Assembly: GCA_903905455.1 (NCBI GenBank) | Contig: CAIVGN010000202.1 | Location: 1 to 43,557, forward strand | Direction: 5' to 3' | Source of the DNA: an uncultured Archangium sp. | GTDB taxonomy: Bacteria > Myxococcota > Myxococcia > Myxococcales > Myxococcaceae | DNA: 43,557 bases | Shown: one piece after another, positions 10,180-18,472 of the stretch | Layout of the letters: each line of letters begins with the position of its first letter | Position numbering within the stretch: the first letter of the stretch is position 1 | Program-made: the position numbers and the translations under genes | Notes under the pieces: generated by a model | The model's database searches: none | Told to the model about the DNA's origin: nothing | The model's input: only the letters and a program-made list of their open reading frames with translations

Positions 10180-11561
10180 TCGCCGCGCTCGTCGTGGCGC
10201 TCGCGCTGGGCGCCGGCGATGCCCCGCGAGCCGAGGCCGGGTCCCTCTCGCTGGCCGAGGTGCTCGAGGCGACCCGTGCCTCGTTCCCTGCGCTCGTGGG
10301 AGCGCGCGCCGACGTCGACGCGGCCGAAGGGGAGCGCCTCGCTGCGGCCGGGGCCTTCGACCCGGTGTGGCGCACCCGCGCGACGGTCACCCCGCTGGGC
10401 GGCTACCCCCAGGCCCGGGTGGACTCGGTCGTCGAGGTGCCCACCGCGCTGTGGGGCGCGAGCTTCTTCGGCGGCTACCGGCTCGGCACGGGGAAGATCC
10501 AGAGCTACTACGGCGAGCGCGAGACGTGGTCGGCGGGCGAACTGCGCGCGGGCGCGGTGGTTCCGCTGGTGCGCAACGGGCCCATCGATCGCCGCCGCGC
10601 CACCGAGGCCCGCGCGGCCCTCGGCCAGTCGCTCGCTGGGCTCGGCGTGGCCCAGCAGCAGCTCGAGCTCACGCGACAGGCCACGTTCCGCTACTGGGAA
10701 TGGGTCGCCGCGGGGCGCCGCCGCGAGGTCGCGCGCGGACTGCTGGAGCTCGCCCGCCAGCGAGACGTACAGCTGGGCGCGCGCGCCGGCGCCGGCGACG
10801 TGGCGCAGTTCGATCGCCTCGACAACGCGCGGGCCCTCGTGCAGCGCGAGGCCTTCGTGGTGCAGGCACAGCGCGGCGTCGAGCAGGCCGCCCTCGAGCT
10901 CTCGCTCTTCCTGCGCGACGCCACGGGCGCGCCGGTGGTGCCGGCCGACGAGCGGCTCCCCTCGATGGCCGAGCCGGTTGAAGGGCCCGCACCGGTCGAC
11001 GCCGCCACCGTGCTCGCGCGCCGTCCCGACGTGAAGCGGCTGCAAGACCAGAAGCAGCAGGCCGAGCTCGAGCTGCGCTTCGCCCAGAACCAGCTGCTGC
11101 CCGCGCTCGACCTCGGCGTCGCCGTCAGCAAGGACCTCGGCGCGCCGCAGCGCCCGGAGGCCGCCGCGCTGGGCCCCCCGGAGCTGGAGTTCAACGCCGT
11201 GCTCGACGTGCCGCTCCTCTACCGGGCTCCCCTGGGGCGCATGCAGAGCGCCCGGGCGGCCCTGGCGAAGCTCGACGCCCAGCTGCGCCTCGCGCGCGAC
11301 CGCGTGGCCATGGAACTCGAGGACGCCCGCTCGGCCCACGAGACGGCGCGCGCCCGCATCACGCTGGCCCGCAAGGAAGTGCAGGTCGCCTTGCGCCTCG
11401 AGACCGGGGAGCGCACGCGCTTCGAGCTGGGCGACGGCAGCCTGCTCTTCGTCAACCTCCGCGAGCAGGCGAGCGGAGAAGCGCAGCTGCGCGAGATCGA
11501 CGCGCTGCTCGATGCCCACCGCGCCCTCGCGTCACTTCGACTCGCGCTCGCGATCGAGTGA
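10176..11561 (+). CDS. TolC-like outer membrane efflux protein
   Basis: The 461-residue protein has a signal peptide-like start (IAALVVALALGAGDAPRAEA) and the duplicated OEP/TolC pattern: long amphipathic helices (about 20-45, 145-215, 290-330, 370-450) separated by beta-strand segments. The GTG at 10176 overlaps the hlyD stop. It should form the trimeric outer-membrane channel for the exporter encoded just upstream. An inverted repeat begins at its stop codon. Confidence 0.88.
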   Translation: MIAALVVALALGAGDAPRAEAGSLSLAEVLEATRASFPALVGARADVDAAEGERLAAAGAFDPVWRTRATVTPLGGYPQARVDSVVEVPTALWGASFFGGYRLGTGKIQSYYGERETWSAGELRAGAVVPLVRNGPIDRRRATEARAALGQSLAGLGVAQQQLELTRQATFRYWEWVAAGRRREVARGLLELARQRDVQLGARAGAGDVAQFDRLDNARALVQREAFVVQAQRGVEQAALELSLFLRDATGAPVVPADERLPSMAEPVEGPAPVDAATVLARRPDVKRLQDQKQQAELELRFAQNQLLPALDLGVAVSKDLGAPQRPEAAALGPPELEFNAVLDVPLLYRAPLGRMQSARAALAKLDAQLRLARDRVAMELEDARSAHETARARITLARKEVQVALRLETGERTRFELGDGSLLFVNLREQASGEAQLREIDALLDAHRALASLRLALAIE

Positions 11562-11574
11562 GTCAAAATGACTC
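11560..11574. promoter_or_regulatory. Perfect dyad GAGTCA-N3-TGACTC between exporter and two-component genes
   Basis: A 6-bp perfect inverted repeat with a 3-bp AAA spacer sits on the tolC stop codon, 32 bases before the histidine kinase start. It is too short and lacks a T-run for a terminator, so an operator is the more likely reading. Which protein binds it is unknown; the neighbouring response regulator is one candidate. Confidence 0.35.
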
Positions 11575-11605
11575 GCGGGGAAGAATCCCTGTTTGAGGCA
11601 GAGTG

Positions 11606-13048
11606 GTGGGCATGCAGTTGGCCCGCAAGATCACGCTCCCGCTCGCGCTGTCGGCGATCCTCGCGCTCGGGGTCTCGGCCTGGCTCTCGGTGCGGGAAGC
11701 GGTGACGCTGCACCACGCGGACATCGAGCGAGACCAGGGCGCGGCCGGCCGGGTGCTCCTCGTTGCCCTCGAGCGTGAACGGGCGCACGGAACGTATGCC
11801 GAGGCCGCGGTCGCGCTCCTCGCCGCGGCCAACCACGACCCGCAACGCATGGTGATGCGCCTGGTCGCGGCTCCGGACCTGACGCTTCATTCGTCCCAAC
11901 GCGACGCGCTCGCGCGAGGTGAGGCGGTCTTCACCGTCGACGTGTGGCGCACGGCCGAGACGTGGTTGCCCACCACGCTCGCCGACGGGAGCCCCGGTGC
12001 GCTGTGGGTGCAGGAGTCGCTGACCGCCGAGAGCGAGTTCCTGCGGGCGACCATCGCCAGCCATGCGGTCAACGTCGCCACCCTGGGCGTGTTGTGGGCG
12101 GTGTTGGCCGGCGCGTTCGGCGCGGTGGTGGTGGGGCGGCCCATGCGCTCGCTGGCCGAGAAGGCGCGGCGGGTCAGCCGCGGCGACTACCTCGGGCCGC
12201 TGACCATCAGCCAGCACGACGAGATCGGCGAGCTGGCCGCCGAGATGAACAAGATGTGCGACGAGCTGCTCGCTTCGCACAACCGGCTCAAGCGCGAGAT
12301 CGCCGAGAAGGAGACGGTGCAGGCCGCGCTGCGCCACGCCGATCGCCTCACCACGGTCGGACTGCTCGCCGCGGGCATCGCCCACGAACTGGGTACCCCG
12401 CTCAACGTCGCCTCGATGCGCGCGCGCATGATCGCCACCGGGGAGGTCGAAGGCGAGGCGGTGCGCGCCAACGCCGAGATCATTCACCAGCAGGCCGCGC
12501 AGATGACGCGCATCATCCGCCAGTTGCTGGACTTCGCGCGGCGCTCGACGCCCTCGCTGACCCGGGTGCAGCTCCCGCAGCTCGTCGCGCAGTCGGCCTC
12601 GATGCTCTCGCCGCTGGTCGAGAAGTCCCGGTGTACCGTCACCATCGCGGCTCCCACTTCGGTGGAGGTCGACGGCGACGCGAACCAGTTGCAGCAGGTG
12701 ATCACCAACCTGGTGGTCAACGCCGTCCAGGCCATGCCCCAGGGGGGCCCGGTGCGACTCACCGTCAGCCGCGGGCTGGCGACCCCGCCTCCCGACGTGG
12801 GTGGCCCGGCGGCCGAGTACGCGCGGCTCGACGTGTCCGACGAGGGTGGGGGCATCACCGCCGACGTGCTCCCCCACATCTTCGAGCCCTTCTTCACCAC
12901 CAAGGCCGTGGGCGATGGCAACGGCCTGGGGCTCTCGGTCGCGTGGGGCATCTTGAGCGACCACGGCGGTTGGATCTCCGCTGAATCGAAGCCCGGTGCG
13001 GGCACCACTTTCTCGCTGTTTCTACCGTTGGAGCGCCGACCCGTATGA
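11606..13048 (+). CDS. Membrane sensor histidine kinase with HAMP domain
   Basis: About 480 residues: a first transmembrane helix (about 8-27), an extracytoplasmic region of about 120 residues, a second helix (VNVATLGVLWAVLAGAFGA), a HAMP domain, a short coiled coil, then HisKA with phospho-acceptor His260 in GIAHELGTP and an HATPase domain (N box NLVVNAVQAM, G1 SDEGGG, F box FEPFFTTK, G2 NGLGLS). The start is ambiguous: GTG at 11603, GTG at 11606 (7 bases from GAGG, chosen) or ATG at 11612. The stop overlaps the response-regulator start by ATGA, so the two form a pair. The signal is unknown. Confidence 0.92.
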   Translation: MGMQLARKITLPLALSAILALGVSAWLSVREAVTLHHADIERDQGAAGRVLLVALERERAHGTYAEAAVALLAAANHDPQRMVMRLVAAPDLTLHSSQRDALARGEAVFTVDVWRTAETWLPTTLADGSPGALWVQESLTAESEFLRATIASHAVNVATLGVLWAVLAGAFGAVVVGRPMRSLAEKARRVSRGDYLGPLTISQHDEIGELAAEMNKMCDELLASHNRLKREIAEKETVQAALRHADRLTTVGLLAAGIAHELGTPLNVASMRARMIATGEVEGEAVRANAEIIHQQAAQMTRIIRQLLDFARRSTPSLTRVQLPQLVAQSASMLSPLVEKSRCTVTIAAPTSVEVDGDANQLQQVITNLVVNAVQAMPQGGPVRLTVSRGLATPPPDVGGPAAEYARLDVSDEGGGITADVLPHIFEPFFTTKAVGDGNGLGLSVAWGILSDHGGWISAESKPGAGTTFSLFLPLERRPV

Positions 13049-14448
13049 CCCACCACATCCTGATCGTTGAAGACGACACCGCCATGGCGCAGTTGCTGGT
13101 CGAAGGACTCAGCCGCCGGGGCTACCAGGCGAAGACCGCCCCCCACGGCGAGGCCGCCCTCGCGCTGCTCCAACAGCACGACTTCGAGGCGGTCATCACC
13201 GACGTCAACATGAAGGGCCTCGACGGGCTCTCGTTGTGCGAGCGCATCGTGGCTGGCCACCCGGGCCTGCCGGTGCTGGTGATCACCGGCTTCGGGAGCA
13301 TGGACACGGCGATCAAGGCCATTCGCGCCGGGGCCTACGACTTCCTCACCAAGCCCTTCGAGATCGAAGCCCTGGTGCTGGCCCTCGCCCGCGCGGTGCA
13401 GCACAAGCAACTGCGCGAAGAGGTGAAGCGGCTGCGCGACGAGGCCGGCGTGCGCAAGGGCACCTCGACCTTGCTGGGCGAGAGCAACGGCATGCAGGAG
13501 ATCCTGAACCTCATCAACCGCGTGGCCGACAGCGAGTCGGCGGTGCTGGTGACCGGCGAGCGCGGCACGGGCAAGGAGGTCGTGGCCCGGGCGATTCACG
13601 AGGCCAGCCGCCGGCGCGCGGGCCCCTTCGTGACCATCAACTGCGGCGCGGTGCCCGAGGCGCTGCTCGAGGGCGAGCTGTTCGGCTTCGCGAAGATCGA
13701 CGCCCGCCCCGCCCGGCCTGGCGCCTTCGTGCGCGCGCAGGGCGGCACGCTGTGCATCGACGAGATCGGCGAGCTGCCGCCCAGCCTCCAGGCACGGGTG
13801 CTGCGCGCCCTGCAGGAGCGCAAGGTCAAGCCGCTGGGCACCGAGATCGAGGTGCCGTGGGACGCGCGCGTGGTGACCGCCAGCAACCGCGATCTCGAGA
13901 CCGCGGTGGAAGAGAAGCGCTTCCGCGAAGACCTCTACTTCCGCATCAACGTCATCAACCTCCACCTGCCCCCCCTGCGCATGCGCGGCAACGACGTGCT
14001 GCTGCTGGCGCAGCACTTCGTGCGCACCTTCGCCGAGCGCAGCCGCAAGGAGGTCACTGGGCTGGCGTCGGCGGCCGCCGAGAAGCTGCTGGCGTATGGG
14101 TGGCCGGGCAACGTGCGCGAGCTGCAGAACGTCATCGAGCGCGCGGTGGCGCTGACGCGCTACGCCCAGCTGACGACCGAAGACCTGCCTGAGAAGGTGC
14201 TGCACCCCACGGCGGCGACCAGCGCCTCGGAGGCCGACGAGTCGGTGCTGGTGCCCATGGAGGACGTCGAGCGGCAGCACATCTTGCGCGTGCTGCGGGC
14301 CGTCGGCGGGCACCGCACCCAGGCCGCGAAGATCCTCGGGCTCGATCGCAAGACGCTGTACCGCAAGCTCGAAGGCTACGGGCCCGAGGAGGTCGAGTCG
14401 GCGCTGCGCGACGCCCCCCCGCGGCAGATCGGCGCTGCCGAAAGTTGA
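13045..14448 (+). CDS. NtrC-type response regulator lacking the GAFTGA loop
   Basis: The 467-residue protein has a receiver domain with phospho-acceptor Asp53 (VITDVNMKG) and KPF lysine, an AAA+ domain (Walker A TGERGTGKE, Walker B TLCIDEIGEL, arginine-finger region FREDLYFRINV) and a C-terminal Fis-type helix-turn-helix (RTQAAKILGLDRKTLYRKLE). Where sigma-54 activators carry GAFTGA after ELFGHE, residues 215-228 read FAKIDARPARPGAF, and the segment is about 3 residues shorter. It therefore probably does not remodel sigma-54 holoenzyme and may act with another sigma factor or as a repressor. It is coupled to the preceding histidine kinase. Confidence 0.93.
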   Translation: MTHHILIVEDDTAMAQLLVEGLSRRGYQAKTAPHGEAALALLQQHDFEAVITDVNMKGLDGLSLCERIVAGHPGLPVLVITGFGSMDTAIKAIRAGAYDFLTKPFEIEALVLALARAVQHKQLREEVKRLRDEAGVRKGTSTLLGESNGMQEILNLINRVADSESAVLVTGERGTGKEVVARAIHEASRRRAGPFVTINCGAVPEALLEGELFGFAKIDARPARPGAFVRAQGGTLCIDEIGELPPSLQARVLRALQERKVKPLGTEIEVPWDARVVTASNRDLETAVEEKRFREDLYFRINVINLHLPPLRMRGNDVLLLAQHFVRTFAERSRKEVTGLASAAAEKLLAYGWPGNVRELQNVIERAVALTRYAQLTTEDLPEKVLHPTAATSASEADESVLVPMEDVERQHILRVLRAVGGHRTQAAKILGLDRKTLYRKLEGYGPEEVESALRDAPPRQIGAAES

Positions 14449-14518
14449 TCGCCACGATTCTTTGACAGTCGAAGCGCCCCGCCCGACGCTGCCGGCCTTC
14501 TTTCAACGGAGGTCACAC

Positions 14519-15061
14519 ATGCGGAACGCATTGATGTTCTTGGCGCTGGCGCTCACGGGCTGCAACGGCACCTCGCCCGAGGTCTATTCCCTGGTGGTCA
14601 GCCACTTCTCGTTGCCCGACAGCTGCTACACGAGCGGCATGCAGCCCTCGACGGTGGTCACCACGACGCCGCCCGGGTTGATCCAGGTCAGCGTGTACGA
14701 CGGGCCGGACAACACGGCGTTCCTCGACGTCGAGAAGGGCGGCGGCTCGATCGACATGGGCGCGGCCCCCAACGTGAACGTCAACGGCGTGTTCACGGGC
14801 AAGAAGGTCGACAAGGGCTGGCAGTTCGCGAGCGACAGCGTCACCAAGCAGACGCTGCCCGGCAACAACGTGGTCACCGCGACCACCCACGCGGAGATCG
14901 TCTTCGAGCGCTTCGCCAACACCTTCAAGGGCACGGTGGCGCTGAGCTCGTCGAGCAACTGTGTCGGCAACCAGTGCCCGGGCGCGAACCCCAGCTGCTC
15001 GGTGAGCGCGATCGACGTGCAGGGGACGCGCATCGCCGTGCAGTACGAGCGCGCGCCGTAA
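14519..15061 (+). CDS. Small lipoprotein of unknown function
   Basis: The 180-residue protein has a lipoprotein signal peptide (RNALMFLALALTGC, lipid-modified Cys15). A good ribosome site, GGAGG, lies 6 bases before the ATG and decides the start. Several cysteines (SCYTSG, SNCVGNQCPG, PSCSV) suggest disulfides in the envelope. No family is recognised. A TTGACA at 14462-14467 lacks a matching -10. The stop codon directly abuts the stop of the convergent addA-like gene. Confidence 0.8.
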   Translation: MRNALMFLALALTGCNGTSPEVYSLVVSHFSLPDSCYTSGMQPSTVVTTTPPGLIQVSVYDGPDNTAFLDVEKGGGSIDMGAAPNVNVNGVFTGKKVDKGWQFASDSVTKQTLPGNNVVTATTHAEIVFERFANTFKGTVALSSSSNCVGNQCPGANPSCSVSAIDVQGTRIAVQYERAP

Positions 15062-18000
15062 TCACACCCGCAGGATGACGCCGCGGGCGGGTTTCCCGGT
15101 CGCGGCGCCGATGGCGCGGACGTAGGCCTGCGTCTGCGCCTCGTAGTGGGCTCGCCGTTCGTCGATGGTCTCGTCGGTCTTGAACTCGACCACCTGCCAT
15201 TCGCCGTCGAGCTCGTAGGCGAGGTCGATCGCCCCCTCCACGATGGTCCCGTCGGCCAGGTGGTCGACGATGGTCACCTCGCGCCGCACGTCGGTCGAGC
15301 GCTGGGCGTTGCGCACCATGGGGTGAGCCAGGGCCGCGAGCACGGCCCCGACCGCGGCGTCTGCCTCGAGCGGTGACGCCTCGAGGGTGCGGGCCATCAC
15401 CGCCGCGATGCCGGCCACCACCTCGCGCGTCGCCACCAGCGGCGTCACCGCGAGGCAGGCGTGCACCAGCTCTCCGAAACGAACGCCGTGAGGCCGCCCT
15501 TCGCGCCGGGCGTCGGTCTGTTCGAGGGGAATGGTGCCGGGGGTGGTCAGGGGCTCCAGCTCGCGGGCGACGACCACCCGGGCGCTGGGGGTGCTGCCGG
15601 AGCGCACGGCCTCGCCCTTCTCGAGTTGCCAGGCCGCGTAGGCCGCGATGCTCTTCGGCGCCTCGACCTCGTCGTCGAGCAGGGCGTCGGCGGCCTCGAG
15701 CCCGGTGCGTTCTTCCCGGGCGAGCTCGAGGGTGCGCGGGTCCCACCACACCACGCGGTTCTTCTTCGTCTTCGCCAGGTGGAGCCCCGGCTGGGGCACG
15801 TTGGCCGGCACCCCGCCCTCGCGATCGAGCACCGGGTCGAAGCCGAAGGGCGGGCAGCCGGGGGCCTTGGTCACCTCGTGCTCGAAGCCCTCGGACGGGT
15901 ACAGCGCCGGGTAGAGCACCTCGGTCCAGGTGTCCTTCCACTGGCGCTCGCTGCACACCGGCACCACCAGCAGGTCGCGGGCGCGCGTGGCGGCGACGTA
16001 GGTCAGGCGCAGCGCCTCTTCGGCGTCGCGGGCGAGCACCTCGTGCTCGTGCTCGCGCAGCTCGGTGGGCACGCAGTTGGCGAGCGCGTGGACCCACAGG
16101 CCACGCTCCGGGTCGACCCAGTGCGAGGGCTCCTGGCGGCTGGCGTTGGCGGTGGGCTCGGCGAGGATCACCACCGGGAACTCGAGGCCCTTGGCGGCAT
16201 GCACGGTCATCATGCGCACGCCCTCGGTACCCTCTTCGACCAGCGGCGCGTCCGGAGCCTCGCCCCCGTCGGCCTCGTCTTGCAGCGCCTCCACCACGTC
16301 TCGAAACGAGGTCGCGCGGCGCTCGTGGCGACGGCTCACCTCGGCGAGTTGGAGCACGTTGGCCAGGGCCTGGGCGCCAGCCGTCCACACCGCGACGCCG
16401 GCGTGGGCGCGGGTCACCTCGAGCAGCGCGTGCACGGTGGCCGACACGGGGCGGCGGTTGCGCTCGAGGTGCAGGGCGCGCAGCAGGCCCAGCGCCTGGA
16501 CCACCGGCGCGTCGTCGTCGCTGACGGGGTCCTTCTCGAAGGGCCGCAGCGGGTGCAGCTTCCCCAGCGTGTGCTTGAAGGAGAACAACTGCTCGTCGGT
16601 GATGGCGAAGAAGGGCCCCCGCAGGGCGGCGTAGACCGAGAACTCGTCATCCGGGCGATCGACGGCGAAGAGCGCGGTGCGCAGGGCCATCACCTCTTCG
16701 CGCTGGTGAAACGAGCGACCGCCCACCAGCACGTGCGGCACCCGGCGGGCCTCGAGGGCCTGGGCGTAGGGCCGCGGCACGTCGACCCCGCCCCAGCGCC
16801 GCAGCCGCTTGAAGAGGATGCACACGTGCCGCGCCTCGACAGGCACGCGCTTGCCGTCTTCTTCGACGAGCCAGCCGCTCTTCTTCGTGAGCCACTCGAT
16901 GAACGCGCCGACGGCCTCGGGCAGGCCGTTCTCGATGGCGTCCTTGGTCACCTTGAGGCGCTCGTTGAAGGGCCGTGGCGCGGGCAGCGCGATGACCGAG
17001 GGCTGGTCCTTCTGGGCCTCCCGCCACTCCCCCAGCGGCACCCAGGTGGCCTGGTGCTCGCCGGTCATGCGCGGGGCGAAGGCGCCGTTCACCGCGGCCT
17101 GGATGCCGGGCGTGCCGCGGAACGAGGTCGAGAGGTAGACGACCTGCGCGCCGTGCCCCAGGAGGTGCTGCTTCACCCGCTCGTAGAGGAGGATGTCGGC
17201 GCGGCGGAAGCGGTAGATGCTCTGCTTGGGATCCCCGACGAGGAACAGCTTGCCGGGCACGGGCCGCGAGGCAAACGGGTCGCCCTGGGTGGGATCATCG
17301 GCGCCCAGCAGCAGCACGATCTCGCTCTGCAGCGGGTCGGTGTCCTGGAACTCGTCGACGAAGAGGCGCTTGAAGCGCTCTTGCAGCGAGCGGCGCACCG
17401 CCTGGTGGTCGCGCAGCAGGTTGCGGGTGAGCAGCAGCAGGTCGACGAAGTCGAGCACGCCCGCGCGGGCCTTCTCGAGCTCGTAGGCGGCGACGATGGG
17501 CCGCAGCTCCTCGTGCAGCCGCGAGGCGAGATCGGCGTCGGCGCGGCGCACGAAGTCCTGCAAGGCCGCGGCGAGCTGGTCGCGCTCGGCGATCGCCTGG
17601 GCCTCGGGCCAGTCGGCGCCGAACTGCAGGCCCCAGGTCTTCGAGGTCCACCGGAACTTGTTGCCGGCGAGTTCGCGGAGCTGGGCTTCGAGCCCGTCGT
17701 AGTCGCGGGTCGAGACGCTCTCGCGGTGCCGCAGGTCGTCGATGAAGCGCCGGCAGAGTTCGACGGTCTCGAGGAACTCGCTGGACCTCCCGCCCTTGAG
17801 CCGCAGCGAGGGGCCCCGGGAAGCGAAGCCCTCGAGCGGCGCGAGCAGCGCGTCGATGCTGGCCTCGCGGGCGAAGGGGTCTCGGCGCCACGGCGCCGCG
17901 AAGTCACGGTGATCGACCAGCGTCTGCACCGCCGAGAACAAGGTGAGGCGGGGCGGCTCGGCGTCGAGGCCCCGCTGCCGGCGCCGCAACGCGCGACGAA

Positions 18001-18472
18001 TCCCCTCGGGTTGGGTCTGCAGCAGGCCCTGGAAGGTGCGCTCGAAGGCCGCGGTCAGCAGCGCCTCGGCGTCTCCGTCGGCGCCGACCTCGAAGAGCGG
18101 GTCCACCCCGGCCTCCACGGGGTACTCGCGCAGGAGATCCGCGCACAGCCCATGGATGGTGCCGATGCGCGCGACCTCGAGCTCTTCGAGGGCCAGCGTG
18201 AGCAACGCGCGCTCGGACTCGGGGGTGGCCTGGTCTTCACGGGCCCGCTCCAACCGGGTGCGCAGCCGCAGCTTCATCTCGCCAGCCGCCTTCTCGGTGA
18301 AGGTGACGGAGATGATCTCCTGGAGCCGCGCCTTGCCCTTGCGCACCATCATCACGATGCGCTCGACGAGCACCGTGGTCTTGCCCGTGCCCGCGGCGGC
18401 CTCGACCACGAAGGTGCTGTCGAGATCCTCGAGCAGCTGGGTTCGGGTGGGCTGATCTCCGGGCCGCTTCAT
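15062..18472 (-). CDS. addA: UvrD-like helicase-nuclease, AddA/RecB-type
   Basis: The 1136-residue protein carries superfamily 1 helicase motifs: Walker A AAAGTGKTT near residue 25, motif Ia SVTFTEKAAGEMKLRL, motif II FVDEFQDTDPLQ, motif III LFLVGDPKQSIYRFR, motif V MMTVHAAKGLEFPVV and motif VI TYVAATRARDLLVV. The C-terminus holds a PD-(D/E)XK nuclease core (EGAIDLAYE, then WQVVEFKTD). This is the AddA/RecB arrangement for double-strand-break resection. The ATG at 18472 overlaps the addB stop (ATGA), supporting a two-subunit complex. Naming follows domain order and gene pairing rather than a database match. Confidence 0.88.
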   Translation of the reverse strand: MKRPGDQPTRTQLLEDLDSTFVVEAAAGTGKTTVLVERIVMMVRKGKARLQEIISVTFTEKAAGEMKLRLRTRLERAREDQATPESERALLTLALEELEVARIGTIHGLCADLLREYPVEAGVDPLFEVGADGDAEALLTAAFERTFQGLLQTQPEGIRRALRRRQRGLDAEPPRLTLFSAVQTLVDHRDFAAPWRRDPFAREASIDALLAPLEGFASRGPSLRLKGGRSSEFLETVELCRRFIDDLRHRESVSTRDYDGLEAQLRELAGNKFRWTSKTWGLQFGADWPEAQAIAERDQLAAALQDFVRRADADLASRLHEELRPIVAAYELEKARAGVLDFVDLLLLTRNLLRDHQAVRRSLQERFKRLFVDEFQDTDPLQSEIVLLLGADDPTQGDPFASRPVPGKLFLVGDPKQSIYRFRRADILLYERVKQHLLGHGAQVVYLSTSFRGTPGIQAAVNGAFAPRMTGEHQATWVPLGEWREAQKDQPSVIALPAPRPFNERLKVTKDAIENGLPEAVGAFIEWLTKKSGWLVEEDGKRVPVEARHVCILFKRLRRWGGVDVPRPYAQALEARRVPHVLVGGRSFHQREEVMALRTALFAVDRPDDEFSVYAALRGPFFAITDEQLFSFKHTLGKLHPLRPFEKDPVSDDDAPVVQALGLLRALHLERNRRPVSATVHALLEVTRAHAGVAVWTAGAQALANVLQLAEVSRRHERRATSFRDVVEALQDEADGGEAPDAPLVEEGTEGVRMMTVHAAKGLEFPVVILAEPTANASRQEPSHWVDPERGLWVHALANCVPTELREHEHEVLARDAEEALRLTYVAATRARDLLVVPVCSERQWKDTWTEVLYPALYPSEGFEHEVTKAPGCPPFGFDPVLDREGGVPANVPQPGLHLAKTKKNRVVWWDPRTLELAREERTGLEAADALLDDEVEAPKSIAAYAAWQLEKGEAVRSGSTPSARVVVARELEPLTTPGTIPLEQTDARREGRPHGVRFGELVHACLAVTPLVATREVVAGIAAVMARTLEASPLEADAAVGAVLAALAHPMVRNAQRSTDVRREVTIVDHLADGTIVEGAIDLAYELDGEWQVVEFKTDETIDERRAHYEAQTQAYVRAIGAATGKPARGVILRV

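Noticed and set aside
14462-14467. TTGACA before the small lipoprotein gene as a -35 box
   Set aside because: The position 17 bases downstream reads GACGCT, with no resemblance to a -10 element.
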